Origin: Rhynchopus euleeides
Taxonomy: Eukaryota; Euglenozoa; Diplonemea; Diplonemida; Diplonemidae
Direction: 5' to 3'
Assembly: GCA_963210315.1 (NCBI GenBank)
Contig: OY723322.1
Location: 1,639,712 to 1,703,711 of the forward strand
Length of the DNA: 64,000 bases
Positions 10,181-21,381 of this stretch are shown here, piece after piece (the first letter of the stretch is position 1; every line of letters begins with the position of its first letter). Made by a program: the position numbers and the translations under genes. A model generated the notes under the pieces. The model saw nothing but the letters and a program-made list of their open reading frames with translations, was not told where the DNA came from and did not search any database.

Positions 10181-10514
10181 GAGCCACAGAAGGAGTCCGA
10201 CAACCTGCTGCTCCAGAGGGGAGGAAGTCTCCGATTGCAAAGTCACCGCTGGTGCGGGCAGCCAGACCAAACTGATCTCAATTTCTTCCACAACTAATCG
10301 TTGTGTTCGAATGCCACACCAATGAATGGGTGCACATGTGGAGGTATTCATGCCGGGTCCCTTCGGAATTTCTCCGACTCGCCTTCGAACAAGCCGATAC
10401 GACTGTGGCTCCCCTGCCCCTGCCCCCTTGTGCTTTCTTCTTACACCTGGCCCTTGAGTTGAGTGCAGCACCGACCCACACACCACAGGCAAGTCGGATT
10501 TTGGGGCAGCAAAG

Positions 10515-11213
10515 ATGCAGGAACCCGTTGTCGGGCGTCCGCTGAGCCAACGCTTTGATCTTGCTGTTGGAATCCCGCCTTCGCGTTACGGCGTGCCCCG
10601 CCGTAGTATTGGGCTCCAGACAGAAAAGCTGTCGGTCCCGCATCCTCACAGTGGCAGACAACCGTCAAAGAAGACGACGCGGAGGAATCGCTGGTTGGTC
10701 GCGAAGAGGCACCCCCTGCTCGCCGCAGAGCAGCTGAGCGACATTGAGATTCCCCCGGAGGGCACACCTGAGCACGAGGCGGTGATGCACAAGATTGCAC
10801 AGCGGGAGAAGCAGCTGGCGCTCGGTCGTTTGACCAGCGGCTACGCAAACTACCGCCAGGCGGTGCCTGTGCGTGACCCTTCCAATAGTGAGCACATCAA
10901 CACACCGCGTGCTGCCTGGAACATCAGCAAGAGGCAGTTCGACCTGCACATCCGGCAGTGGCGTCGGGACCTGCACTACTGGGACACCGAAGAGGGGGCA
11001 TCTCCTGATCGGGACGTCTCGCTGGACGTGAGCAGCGATTGCATCACTGACGAGCAGCACACGCCCAACAATGCAGATGTGAATGAGGTATGCGTCTTCC
11101 AGCGGCATGGCACACAACCCGAACCCCTGCAGCCTCTGCCAGAGCTGATCTCGCTGGATGATGATGATGACTTCACCCCGGTGGCAAATCTTGCGCTCCG
11201 ATATGACTCGTAG
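10515..11213 (+). CDS. histone mRNA stem-loop binding protein (SLBP) paralog A
   Basis: This encodes an SLBP-family RNA-binding protein. In animals SLBP binds the 3' stem-loop of replication-dependent histone mRNAs for processing and translation. The RNA-binding domain lies at about residues 90-158: QREKQLALGR, TSGYANYRQAVP, HINTP, then SKRQFD..IRQWRRDLHYWD, matching the family pattern of RQKQI.YGKNT.GY..Y...VP, the TPNK loop and the W..LH.WD end. The TPNK Thr-Pro is kept but the following residues are Arg-Ala, and the Trp of the usual SRRSWD is Phe. The ATG at 10515 is the first in frame. I place one intron at 11088-11132 (GTATGC...CTGCAG, 45 nt) by comparison with paralog B. Its length is a multiple of three and it has no stop, so an unspliced reading is also open. 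Spliced length is 217 residues, with an acidic C-terminus (DDDDDF). It lacks the last exon of paralog B. The basic N-terminal 70 residues are not related to those of paralog B. Confidence 0.85.
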   Translation: MQEPVVGRPLSQRFDLAVGIPPSRYGVPRRSIGLQTEKLSVPHPHSGRQPSKKTTRRNRWLVAKRHPLLAAEQLSDIEIPPEGTPEHEAVMHKIAQREKQLALGRLTSGYANYRQAVPVRDPSNSEHINTPRAAWNISKRQFDLHIRQWRRDLHYWDTEEGASPDRDVSLDVSSDCITDEQHTPNNADVNEVCVFQRHGTQPEPLQPLPELISLDDDDDFTPVANLALRYDS

Positions 11214-11629
11214 TGGAGCAGCTGTGTTCCTTCAAGCCGATTTTGCCTTCGGAAGTGTCCGTACTATGTGAACCACTGATGCAAGTGTTTGTAAACACAG
11301 TGTCATGCAATGTTCTGATCTGTTGCGACCGTTGTTCCAACTGTGGTCGTTACAATACGGTGTTGGGCTGCCAACACTGGAGTAACACTTGTACCTTGCG
11401 CATCGTAACCGCCTGCTTGTGGTTGAACGTAATGCCCTGACTCCCCCTGACCATTGTTCACTCGCTCTGGCTCGTTTCTGCTGATATCCCTCCCTTCAGT
11501 TGCTGCTGTGGTGACTGCTGCTGTCTTTCATTTGCCACCCCACACTCCCACAGAATTTGCCACACTTCCAATCCAAAACATCTTACTCCCGCGGACCCTC
11601 AGTGTTGTTTGAATATATCTGAAGCCACA
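11214..11629. other. intergenic region between the two SLBP paralogs
   Basis: These 416 bp must hold the 3' end of paralog A and the 5' flank of paralog B. I see no homology to the flank of paralog A, no convincing TATA box or poly(A) signal, and no other gene. Confidence 0.5.
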
Positions 11630-12548
11630 ATGACCTCTGCCATGACTGTGTCGGCACCCGCAGCGAAGAAGATGCCCCTCGGCGTGTGTGTTGACAACCG
11701 TGCGAATGTGCAGCAGCCCGCAAAGCAGAGGCGCCCCGTGCCGGACCTGAACCTGTCTCTGACCCGCTCTGAGAGCGTGCGCACGGACCAGTCCACGCAC
11801 CGCCGGTCGGAGGGGCACCTGCGCACCTCCCGCTCGCGCCGCTCGATGCTGGGCAGGATGTCGCTCATTCCCGCAGAGCAGCTGAGCGACATTGAGATTC
11901 CCACGGAGGGCACACCTGAGCACGAGGCGGTGATGCACAAGATCGCGCAGCGGGAGAAGCAGCTGGCGCTCGGTCGCTCGACCAGCGGCTACGCAAACTA
12001 CCGCCGGTCGGTGCCTGTGCGTGACCCTTCCAACAGTGAGCACATCAACACACCGCGTGCTGCCTGGAACATCAGCAAGAGGCAGTTCGACCTGCACATC
12101 CGGCAGTGGCGTCGGGACCTGCACTACTGGGACACCACTGAGGAGACCTGCGAGCGGGACCTCTCGTTTGACCTGAGCAGCGACTGCATCACTGACGAGC
12201 AGCACACGCCCAACAACAGCATCACAGTTGACGAGGTATGTTCCGTCCCCAAGAAGCATTGTTCAGCCACCCACCACACACAGCCTCTTCCCGACCTGGT
12301 GCCCATGACTGAGTCGGACCTCGGCTCTGTGGAGATCCCTGTGTCGCCCGATGTCAACGATGCCCTGGACATCGACCTCTCTGGGATTTCTTTGACGCTG
12401 GGTGACGAGGAGGAGGAGGTGAAGCCGTACGGCGAAGAGGTATGTTTCTGTTTCAGGCGTCCAACATGTCGTGTTCAGATGCCCTCGTATCATCTACTCT
12501 CCCTCACCACAGGAGCTTGAATACTTCCTGAGCGCGTACTCCTGGTAG
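11630..12548 (+). CDS. histone mRNA stem-loop binding protein (SLBP) paralog B
   Basis: This is the second SLBP gene, 416 bp downstream of paralog A on the same strand. ATG at 11630 is the first in-frame ATG; a second lies at 11642. I infer three exons: 11630-12235, 12284-12439 and 12513-12548. The introns are 12236-12283 (48 nt, GTATGT...ACACAG, in-frame and stop-free) and 12440-12512 (73 nt, GTATGT...CACAG). The protein has about 265 residues and ends EEELEYFLSAYSW. The RNA-binding domain at about residues 101-168 is almost identical to that of paralog A, with the same TPRA and SKRQFD variants. The N-terminus is Arg/Ser-rich (RTSRSRRSM), with possible SP/TP phosphorylation sites. The C-terminus is acidic (DEEEEV) and longer than in paralog A. 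The family call is firm; the last exon is inferred from splice signals only. Confidence 0.87.
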
Positions 12549-12718
12549 GCGTTGCATAGCAACAGACGTACACCATCATCCCGGCTGAGGCTCGACAAAG
12601 CAGATGTGGGATGACGCAGGCGAAGGCTTCCGAAAAATGCTTCGAAACAACACCCTCATCGGGCATGAAAGGTCCGATTGAGGGAAACGCCCGTAAAAGC
12701 AAAAAAATCAAAAAAAAA
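12549..12718. other. 3' flank of SLBP paralog B
   Basis: Short non-coding stretch ending in A-rich sequence (AAAAAAATC, AAAAAAAAATT) at the edge of the next element. Confidence 0.4.
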
Positions 12719-13017
12719 TTTGGTGCCCCTGATTTACCCCTTTTTCACTACGCACAAACTACGCAATCTGGGGGGGGGGTCTCGCTTTTTGGTCCCCCCC
12801 CAGTTTTTTTTGGTCCCCCTTTCTGTGTGGCTACTGAGACAGGACTGGAGGCACTGCGCTGACCGAGCAAAAAATTATTGCCAGAACTCACTATACACCG
12901 TACGAAAGAACGCACGACATGTGGGGCGGGACTCCAGAAACACCTGGGCAAGGTTGCCCCATGCCCAGAAACACCTGAGAAGGAAGTGAGTTCCAGGAGC
13001 CGCGTAGAACACCCTCG

Positions 13018-13339
13018 AGATTGTGAATGATGATACGATCACAGCCTTCAGGGCGCTGCGAGGTGCCACCCTGAAGGTGGCCCTTGACATCAAGGAGAGC
13101 GTCGGCCGAGGGGTCGACGAAAAGCTGAAGAAGGCGCTACTGGCACTGGATCCCGCGGGGTATACGGAGGTCACCGCCACACAGGCAACCTCCGCTGACA
13201 ACGTCCAGGAGACGTTATCCGAGGGGATCACAACGGCACTAGAGATCTGTGTCACGGGATCCAGGCGCCCACTCTCCCTCGACGGTCTGGGGATTGTTGT
13301 TGGGTATGGTGTCGTTTCCTGCAGCTGCAAAAAAGCGTA
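13018..13339 (+). pseudogene. coding fragment without start codon, unknown family
   Basis: The frame from 13018 to the TAG at 13337 has a plausible protein composition (TLKVALDIKESVGRG, LKKALLALDPAGY, SLDGLGIVVGYGV) but no in-frame ATG, and a TAG lies just upstream near 13003. It could be the last exon of a gene whose start I cannot find, or debris captured by the surrounding element. I do not recognise the family. Confidence 0.3.
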
Positions 13340-13359
13340 GCAACTGTGCTTCCTTCTTC

Positions 13360-13456
13360 CTTAATGATGCGTTGACGCTTCCACCCGGAGGAGCTGAAGC
13401 AGGCACCGCTTAATGATGCGTTGATGCTTCCACCCGACGAGCTGAAGCAGGCACCG
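13360..13456 (+). repeat. two-copy direct repeat of 49/48 bp
   Basis: Copies at 13360-13408 and 13409-13456 both begin CTTAATGATGCGTTGA and end GCTGAAGCAGGCACCG. They differ by a substitution (GACGC/GATGC) and a GAG/A change that shifts the frame, so only the second copy stays in frame with the ORF that follows. Confidence 0.8.
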
Positions 13457-13627
13457 CGCCAAAGGGCACCCCCAAAGAGACCTGCAAAGACTGCGTCGAA
13501 ACCCGCACCGAAGGCTGCCAGCGCTGCAGCACCTGAAGAACCTGCAGCACCTGCAGCACCTGAAGCGCCTGCACCCTCACTGACCCCGGAACAGCAAGAA
13601 CTCCTTGAGCTTGGGGTCCCGGCATAG
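13424..13627 (+). CDS. short Ala/Pro-rich ORF, unknown
   Basis: The ATG at 13424 opens 67 residues: a basic start (PRQRAPPKRPAKTASKPAPK), a run of Ala-Pro-Glu repeats, and a non-repetitive end, LTPEQQELLELGVPA. It may be the 3' exon of a larger protein, since the in-frame sequence before the ATG (LNDAL) also reads as protein and belongs to the 49-bp duplication. There is no recognised family. It sits inside the candidate element, so it may be captured or dead. Confidence 0.25.
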   Translation: MLPPDELKQAPRQRAPPKRPAKTASKPAPKAASAAAPEEPAAPAAPEAPAPSLTPEQQELLELGVPA

Positions 13628-13725
13628 AGACAGAGAATGGCTGAGTAAATCAAAAAATGAGACCCCCCCCCCCTTTTCACTACGCACAAACTACGCAATA
13701 TGGGGTCGTCAGGGGCACCAAAATT

Positions 13726-16700
13726 AACAGCATAAAGAACGCGTAAGCGAAAAGCAAATCCAGACCAACAAAAATTGATGAGAAATAAATCCAGAGTTGT
13801 TCACACACCAGGTGTGAGTGGCATCACTTAAAAAGTTTGTGTATTGGACATTTTTGGAATATTTTTTGCGAACGAAAACCGAGACAGCATTAAGAGTGGT
13901 CCACGTGTCCAGTACTGTCATACTGCAACACGTTGTCGAGAATGAAACCCCATTGTTTATTGTGTCTTCCTCAGTTTCAACATTTCCATTTTCATGTCTC
14001 CACGAGGGGATCCGCCCACCATTGGCAATCAAATACGTATGTATGCCCATGCCATGAATTCAAGACTTTGCGCACTGCGCTCGTCAGTCGGATACACCAG
14101 CAGATCCGGCTGGCGGATGCTTTCATGCCCTGTTACAAAAGCGAAGTCCCGGGAAAACTTCGATATTTTAATCCCCTGGAGAAGCAATCACAAATCCTGA
14201 ACGAATGAACGAACTTGCAACGTCGGTTTGGACTATCGGTTCGAGAGGCACACTGTGGGGAGCTGTTGCCCACTGTCTCGGATTTTGCATTTATCTGCAC
14301 ATGTGTTCTTTCGCCCTAAATCTGCAATTGCACACGGTTGTCATAAAGAATCATGAACTAAAGAAACGTTTGGTGCGCCCCCCTTGGGACTCTCCTGTTG
14401 ACTGTCTGGTCCAGTCATTCGTTGGCGAATGCATCTTTGGCCCGAATAGGGTGCTTTCGGCCCGCATACCAGTATGTAAACTCGATTCGCAACATGTGTG
14501 TCACTCGTGTTCTTTCGGGACGTGTCTAACACAGCAACAACAAGCAAACCACATCATGAAAACAAGGAGGGAATTCGCACACCCTACGAAACGAAGTGAG
14601 CAGCAAAAAAAAATATGAAGTCCCAAAACACATCAAGACGTTTTGTCTCTTTCCAGCACCTTTTCTCCGCCCCACACCCCATTTGGTTTGGCGCCGCTGG
14701 CGCCTATGCTCTCTTGCAGAGGATGTCAAGGGAAACCGAAAACAACTCCCGTGACAGAAATCAGTTTACGCGGTTGTTACCGCAGACATGAAGTGTCTTC
14801 CGCACTGCCCAAGAAAGTAATCCTTCCCCAAGCCCCGTTGAATCTGAGGAGTATTGGCGTTCCGTCAACGATATTCCCTTCGCCAGTATGCAAATATCAA
14901 AAGGCCTGCAATAATTAGTCGTGTTGTCCTCAGTTTGCAATATTTTGAACTGCATGCCATGGGTTCCTTCGAGGGGCGAATCCCCACTTTTGAACATTAC
15001 TGCACAGCCTCGAGGAGGAAGAGGTAGTTTGTGTTACAACCCATATTTTTTTTGTTTTTTTTTCGACTCACCTGTTGTCAAAGGACCATCATGCGTTGAG
15101 AGACAAAGCCTCACGCCACACCAGTACGGTCTAAGTTAACACCTGTCAGTTCTGTGTATATATTTCATTCCAAGTATCACCGCTGAAACCCATGAATGAA
15201 GGCGTTGTTCCGTTTTTGCCGTTCGGCCTCGTTACTCGAAGTATGGGGTCCTTGGGGCTTGGGACTCGGAGAGAGATCAGCGTTGGAGTGTGTCCTCGCC
15301 AGGTCCCGTTGCCCTCCAGGACTGGACAATACGTTGTTTGCGTCAAGTGTCTTCGCCTGGTCTGGGTACCAACTGCTCGTCGATTGCGATGCCAGACTTC
15401 TCGCGATGTATGCAGCAAACATCAACTGGATCACGCCACTGTCGGCCACGTGCCTTCTTGTCAAGACAAAAAGTAAAGCCACGAAAAAGAAATATCAGTA
15501 CTTTTAAGTATGATGACTCTGACAGGAGCAAGTTCCAGTGAAACGAACGCAGAAAATAAAAGTGCCCCGCCCCCGCAACAACGAAAACAAAACTTCAGAA
15601 AAAAGGGAAGGTATTTTTTGCGGCGCTGCCAGTGATTTTCCCGGTTCCCGAGCATGTTTCGGGTTGCTTGTATCAAAAAATCGATGTCCCCTGGTTGGTC
15701 GACGAATCCAAAAAAAATGCACGCACCTGGACTCATCGCACACAAATCTCTCGGATGCGTTCCGAGAGCAGCCGACTGGGAATGTTTGGACGCGACCCCG
15801 CTGGCAAGGGGGGTGGCTGAGCTGCACAGTTTTTATGTCATGCCCCAACTTAGACTCAGCTGGAGATGAGATGACCACATATATCGCACGATGTGCCACC
15901 ACCCTGACCCCCACATCCTCTCGGAAAAACCTGTTGTGTGATTATCCTCAGCGTTCCCTCGCAACCTTTGGGGTGTCGGTAGATCGGACCTGTGCCTGGT
16001 GTGGCGCATTGTCCAAAACATTTCCCTTTTTTTGCAATGCAACCAAACGGTTGTCAAAGGCCTTGCCCACGGGCGTTCTGGCCGATTGACGCCAACATTC
16101 ACGGGGGTACAACCTTCGGAAATTTGAATGGCAATCTTTTCGCATGCGCTTGATGATTTTGTCCCTGTTATTGCCATTCCCTGTAGATCGTTTCCCCCCT
16201 TAAATTAGCTTCGTGTGCAGGTGTTCGTGCAGCCATGTGCTGGACTACCGAGACATCTCCCACTGCCGGTGAGGAACGTCAATGGATACTGCCTTGCCGA
16301 CACGATCATCGGAACACGATGCTACCACTAGATTCTCTTTTCCTCTGGTTTCTTTCGGACATCCTTTCCAGACTGCGAATCGCAAGTTTCGCATGTGCCT
16401 CGCCCCCCTTCACCACATCGTCCATTGTCTGTGGCCCCCGCCCCAAGAAGTCCGGTCGACAAAACAAATCAGGTTCAGGCAGGAGCCACTCGTCGCTTGC
16501 CACTGTCCATGTGCGATGTCGACAAGATTGCAGGCAAGGGGCGGGGGCATCCCCGGCCCAATTATCATTGTCATCGGTGCTTCAGAGGGGCGGGGGTCCA
16601 TTATATGAGTGAGGCCACAGAATTGTCTCTGCTGTCTCTGGGGCTCATTCTGGATCGGATGTTTGCCATCCTGTCTTCATCAGTGGACACAACAGAGTCG

Positions 16701-19700
16701 GGCTTCGGGGTCTCTGGGAACCAAACACCTGTGACTTTTGTCATAACCACTTCCAAAAAAAAACAGTTCCCAACAAACACGACCAGCATCGATTGTGAGC
16801 CACCTCCGTACATGCGTTGTTTTGTGCACGTCAACCCACTGCATATGCGTGATTCAACGATGACTTCAAATGCGACAAAACGACAAAACACAAAGGAAAG
16901 TTCAAGCTGAACCTCAGCGGATTGCCCAATGGTAGATCAAAAAGTATGAATGAGCTGTGCCAGTAGGTAGTATCCCGGGCTTGTTGTTGAAGAAGGTGCG
17001 AACTCTCCCTCAAAAATATCATAATTATTTCGCCTCGGGTTTCGGAAGGCGAGCGTGTCGGTGTCGGTGCATATTTTATTTGTTCGGTCCCACTTCCCCA
17101 CCCCCTCTTGTGCGACAGCATTGCCCAACGGCCTCTCCATAAAGATCAGCACTGCAGGTCACCACAGCGAGGTGGCCATATGGCAGCTCTTGACGTCTCT
17201 CGCCGAAAATGTAGGCATTCTTGAAACATTGCTTGAAGGTTTTTTGGATGCTCAGTGCAGTCTGTATTTTTTGCATCCCTTCTTGCACACGACCTAGACG
17301 GTGCTTCGAAAGCCCATGTACCGCAGGGCGGTCGCAATCCTATCTGCATCCACCCCTGTGCCCGTTGTGTTCTTTAAACTGTCTCTGGGTGTTCCATTCG
17401 CTTCCGGCCCTCTGTATGGTCCCACGCCTGAGGAATGTGCAATCACATCGATGTTCAATCACAGGCAGCTGGGACAGGATCACCCCGTCCTGAGGTCTCT
17501 GCGAATGGTTGTGTAGACCCAAGGAGCCAAACTACACCATGCTCATGGTATATGTCAGTCGCAGGACCTGCGGGTTTGAAGAATGTCGCCCGCCTTATGT
17601 TTGAAAGTGTCCGTGGTCACATTGCTGTTGAGAACGAAATGATCCCCTCGCATTAACAATCTACCCCCCATTCGCTGTTTCCCTCCTTTTTGGTTTTGCT
17701 ACGATCCGTCTTTCTCTGTGTGCTGTGTTGTTGCCCAAAGAACGGGAACTTTCCGCAACAAGTGCTGGTTTGTCGGGGCACACGGGGCCTTTTGGTGCTC
17801 GCTGAACGAACTCTAAAATGTAGAGTGAATGAGGTGAAGGTGGCCGCGCAGCAGAGGCACGGCCGAAATATCGTTCAAAAAAAGCAACAAATACAACGCC
17901 TGAAAACAGCATTTTCGTGTTCTTATCGTGTGTCGTTTCCCTCTCCTTACCGACGCTGTTCCCTCTTGGCTGTTGGGCGCGTTCGTTCCGGTGATTGTCA
18001 CAACAACTCACGACTCACACCTCGTTCAAGTCTGGCAAGTGTCGTGCGGTCAGAAGAATCACACAACGTGGGGGCTTCTGATACCAATTTGTTGAGATCA
18101 AGCACACAAGAGTTGAATGAGTCAAGTCGCCAGTTTCAACACCAGGTTGTTTGGCCTGCTTGTCTTCTGAAAGGAAGCAGGACGCAAGCAATCCTGATTC
18201 GGGTTCGGAGACGTGCCCCTTCAACTGCGGACTTCAAAAGCTCAGGCTGTCATCTGCAAATATGGGTCTCCTGCCGATTCCAGCTGATCGAGATTTTCTT
18301 GAAGCAGACTGGCGGGGCAAGTCTTCCGATTCGCACCCGGAAGTGCTGGCGTCCCTGGTACCCAAAATTTCTCCTGCCCGCTCTTCAGTTTGACCTGATC
18401 CCATGTCTCTGTGTCCTCAGTTCACCACCGAAAGACGATGAACTGATACTTGGTCACTTGGTCCTCCTGGGTCAGGTCGACACAACCCAGCACTGCATCA
18501 ATGATAGCACATTATTGGTTTTGGTGCAATCGGAGAAGACTTCGAGCCCCCTTCTCGCTGTCCCGCTTCTCCTTGCCGAGAGCTGGATCATGAATCTTGG
18601 TGGTGGTTGCAGTGCCTAAACGACAGCAAAACACGCATCATCACCGACAGCCTATGATTTCTGATCTGACGGCGTCATAACGTGCTGTGACGAAGATTTT
18701 TGTTGTGCGCGACAACCACAAAGCCGGTCGGCGACCCAACATCGCCAGTCCAGCTGGAGATGTGCCGCTCTGGGGTGGATCTCAAGATTCGTTATCCTTC
18801 GAGCTCTCCAACCTCATTCATCTTCCAACCCACCCCCTCAACCCTCCCACCTGTCCCCTCCCATTCCTCCCACTCCCTCGTCCCCGTCTCCCCCCCAGAC
18901 AGGTGTCTGCTCTTGTCTCAGAGGGATTCACGCTGCGCGTCGAGCCTCATGCAGTCATGAGTATGTTGCCCTGTCTTTGTCACGCCCACGGCGCCTTTGA
19001 TTGCACCAACCCTTGGAGGGTTGTTGTCAAAGATAACGTAACGTTTCTTTCTTTCTTTTGGTCTTTGCTTCTTTGAAGATTGTACATAATTCGTCTTGGA
19101 GGTTTACCCAACAATCGGGGAATTGCCGGAATCACCACCCGGCACTGGCACCAAAACGCGCGTGTGACTCCCTCGCCTCGCCTCGGGCGAGGATAGGGTG
19201 GCCTGCCTCCGACCCTGTGAGGCTACGTTCTGAGCAGTTTCGGGAATGAGGTTCTTCGCTGGCTGGGCTGATTGAGCATGAGTTCTTTCAGGGCCCGTCT
19301 CGAAGTCACTCTGCCAGCCTGTGGGCAGTTCCCCACTATCAGAATGCACACGCGGTGTCCGGGTGTTTCCGGTCATGTCGCCGTGTTCAGTAACCTCCTT
19401 GTTGTTGTTTTTCATTGCATATTTCAATGTTGGGTGATGGCGGCAATGCCTCGGCTGGGATGCCGAGGGGCTGTCGATGATTCACCGCGAGATTCCAACC
19501 AGCGGCGGTTCGGCGTCTCAGTGTCAATTCATTGTTTTTTTCTTTGGTTTTTTTGTTCGCCGGCCGTTGCGCTTGGCTTGTACTGCATGGGACCTACTTA
19601 AACACACCCCGAGTCTTTTTTGCCACGTCCTGGCACTCATCACCAGCTTTCAGGATCCGACTTGAGTCGAATCAACCACGAGGCGGTGTCTGTGGTGGGA

Positions 19701-21381
19701 TCCAGCCTCCTCCGGAGCCGCAAGAGAAGAACTCTGTCTGAACGTTCCCAACAAAGCTTCGAGGACTGCAGGTTTCGCCACTTGTGACGGTTGTGGGAAA
19801 TTTCAAAACTCTTGAATATATTGGTTTACATACGTACACGGTTTACATACACGGACAGACTGCCTTCTTTCGGCATCACTTCGAAATTCGGTCGCAGGAT
19901 TAATAGGCTTGCCGTGGAGGCTGCTTGTTGATTCTCGACACAACGTTGTACACACATTGCGTCTCCGAGACGCCACTCTCTCGTTCATCGATCCCCCAAA
20001 AAGGCTCATATTTTGTTGTACCGATATACGGCCCGAGGACGAAGTGCATCTTTTGGGAGATGTACTTCCCTTGCCTAAAGCCCTGCCCCCTGCCCCTGTC
20101 CTGCTGATCTTCGGTCTTCGTCTTGTACATTACGGGAGTGTCGTCGGAGATACAGGCATGCGGGAACAAGGAATGTATCGTATGTTTTCCAAGTTCCCAT
20201 GCCATTGACCGATTGTCAAGCATGTGCAGCAAGTCTCATATTTCTTGCGACACGCCCAGAACCAGAACAAAACTAAAGGCGCAGACTGTCAATGAATGTG
20301 TGCAAACAGACGGATTTTGTGTGTGTCGGATCATCCGTTGAATTTCATCATACAGACAGACCTACAAAGGAGCTGAGCTGTCTCCGTCAGTGTGGTTCGG
20401 AGCTGACACACAGGCCAACAACACCCCGCTCTCAGACCCATGTAAGGAGAAGATTGCCCAGCAATCTCGGCTCGCTTGCTCCGATGACCCTTTTCCACCA
20501 CCCCATTCTTACTTCTTTGCCGTATCGTATAATTTAATCTGAAAAAGCGTCCCAGCAGTGTTATGCCAAGCGGTTGTTAATCAGGAAGCCTCCCGGCTTC
20601 TCCCTTCACTGAGGTGTACCGTACGATATAACGGAAGCCACGTGTTGCGGTATTCCACTCATTGTCGCTGTTCATTGTTGTTTTGCTTCCGCCATGTAGG
20701 TGTGTCTAGTCGGGCTTGCCGGGTGAATACGGGAAAATCCCCCAGTTCCCTTGTGCTTCCGATCTTCATGAACCTCCAATTGTTGGACACCCTGTTGAAA
20801 ACATTTTGACGTCGCGGGATCTCCTATTTGACTTCCATCCGCTCAACTCACGGTGCAATCACCGACCCAGGGGATATAGTGTTCCACAGATGTGTGCATC
20901 AAACATGCCTCACGGCGGTTCGTGAGCTTGGGGGCGATGCAGGCCTTGCGGGAGGGAAGTCTGCCTGATGCCTGGCACCGCCCTCAGCTCTTTAAGTTGA
21001 ACGCATCCTCATCGTTTTTGCGTTTCTATTTTCCTCTTAACTTCCCTTCACCCCCCGCCCCGCCCCACCCCGTGTTGTTCCCCTTGTAGATTGCCCCGTC
21101 CTCACGTCGCCCCTTTTGTTGATTACTCTCGATCACTCCTCTGTTTCCATTTCTTTTTGATTTGATTTTTATTCATTTCTTCGCTAACCCGCAGACCATA
21201 CGGTCCCTGCCACACACAGCCCGGAGTGTCCGTACTCGAGCAGTTGTGACAACTGACCCTTGCGATGTGGGGACGTGGGGATCGGACTCCGCATATGTGG
21301 TGCCGCTAAGACTAGCCGCAGCAGGTCCCCACCCACAACCCCCTTCACAGGCCCCTTTTCCCTTCCTCCCGCTCTGTCACA
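13726..21381. other. 7.7-kb gene-poor stretch
   Basis: I find no supportable gene, RNA or repeat family in this interval. The longest open frame (17690-18619, + strand, 309 codons) begins at TTG and has no ATG until its last dozen codons. Several others (for example 15538-16089) also start at non-ATG codons. The sequence has many T-rich and C-rich patches; a pyrimidine-rich tract at about 18790-18900 and another at about 21040-21100 precede the gene block to the right. The contrast with the tightly packed genes from 21.4 kb onward is sharp. Confidence 0.45.

Larger units (their letters stand above)
7708..10514. other. gene-poor stretch with scattered inverted repeats
   Basis: No gene can be supported here. 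The longest open frame (8931-9671, + strand) starts at GTG, not ATG, and its composition, rich in Trp, Cys and Pro without any domain, does not look like a protein. The right third contains the inverted repeats listed separately at 9468-10049 and 10077-10180. Confidence 0.45.
12719..13721. mobile_element. candidate ~1-kb element with 13-bp inverted ends and internal direct repeats
   Basis: TTGGTGCCCCTGA at 12720-12732 faces its exact reverse complement TCAGGGGCACCAA at 13709-13721, with A/T-rich sequence just outside both. Inside the ends, a ~31-bp segment with CACTACGCACAAACTACGCA occurs in the same orientation on both sides (about 12746-12772 and 13678-13704). Next to it are G-runs on the left (GGGGGGGGGTCTC) and C-runs on the right (GAGACCCCCCCCCC) that are inverted relative to each other. 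The interior carries a broken coding fragment and a short Ala/Pro-rich ORF. No transposase is seen. The mixed orientation of the nested repeats argues for rearrangement. Confidence 0.45.

Noticed and set aside
14215-14260. GGTTCGAGAGGC as a tRNA T-arm
   Set aside because: No matching acceptor stem, D-arm or anticodon arm could be drawn around it.
17690-18619. 309-codon open frame on the + strand
   Set aside because: It is longer than chance would favour, but it begins at TTG, has no ATG until its last residues, no domain and no protein-like composition. I could not attach an upstream exon with the local splice signature.
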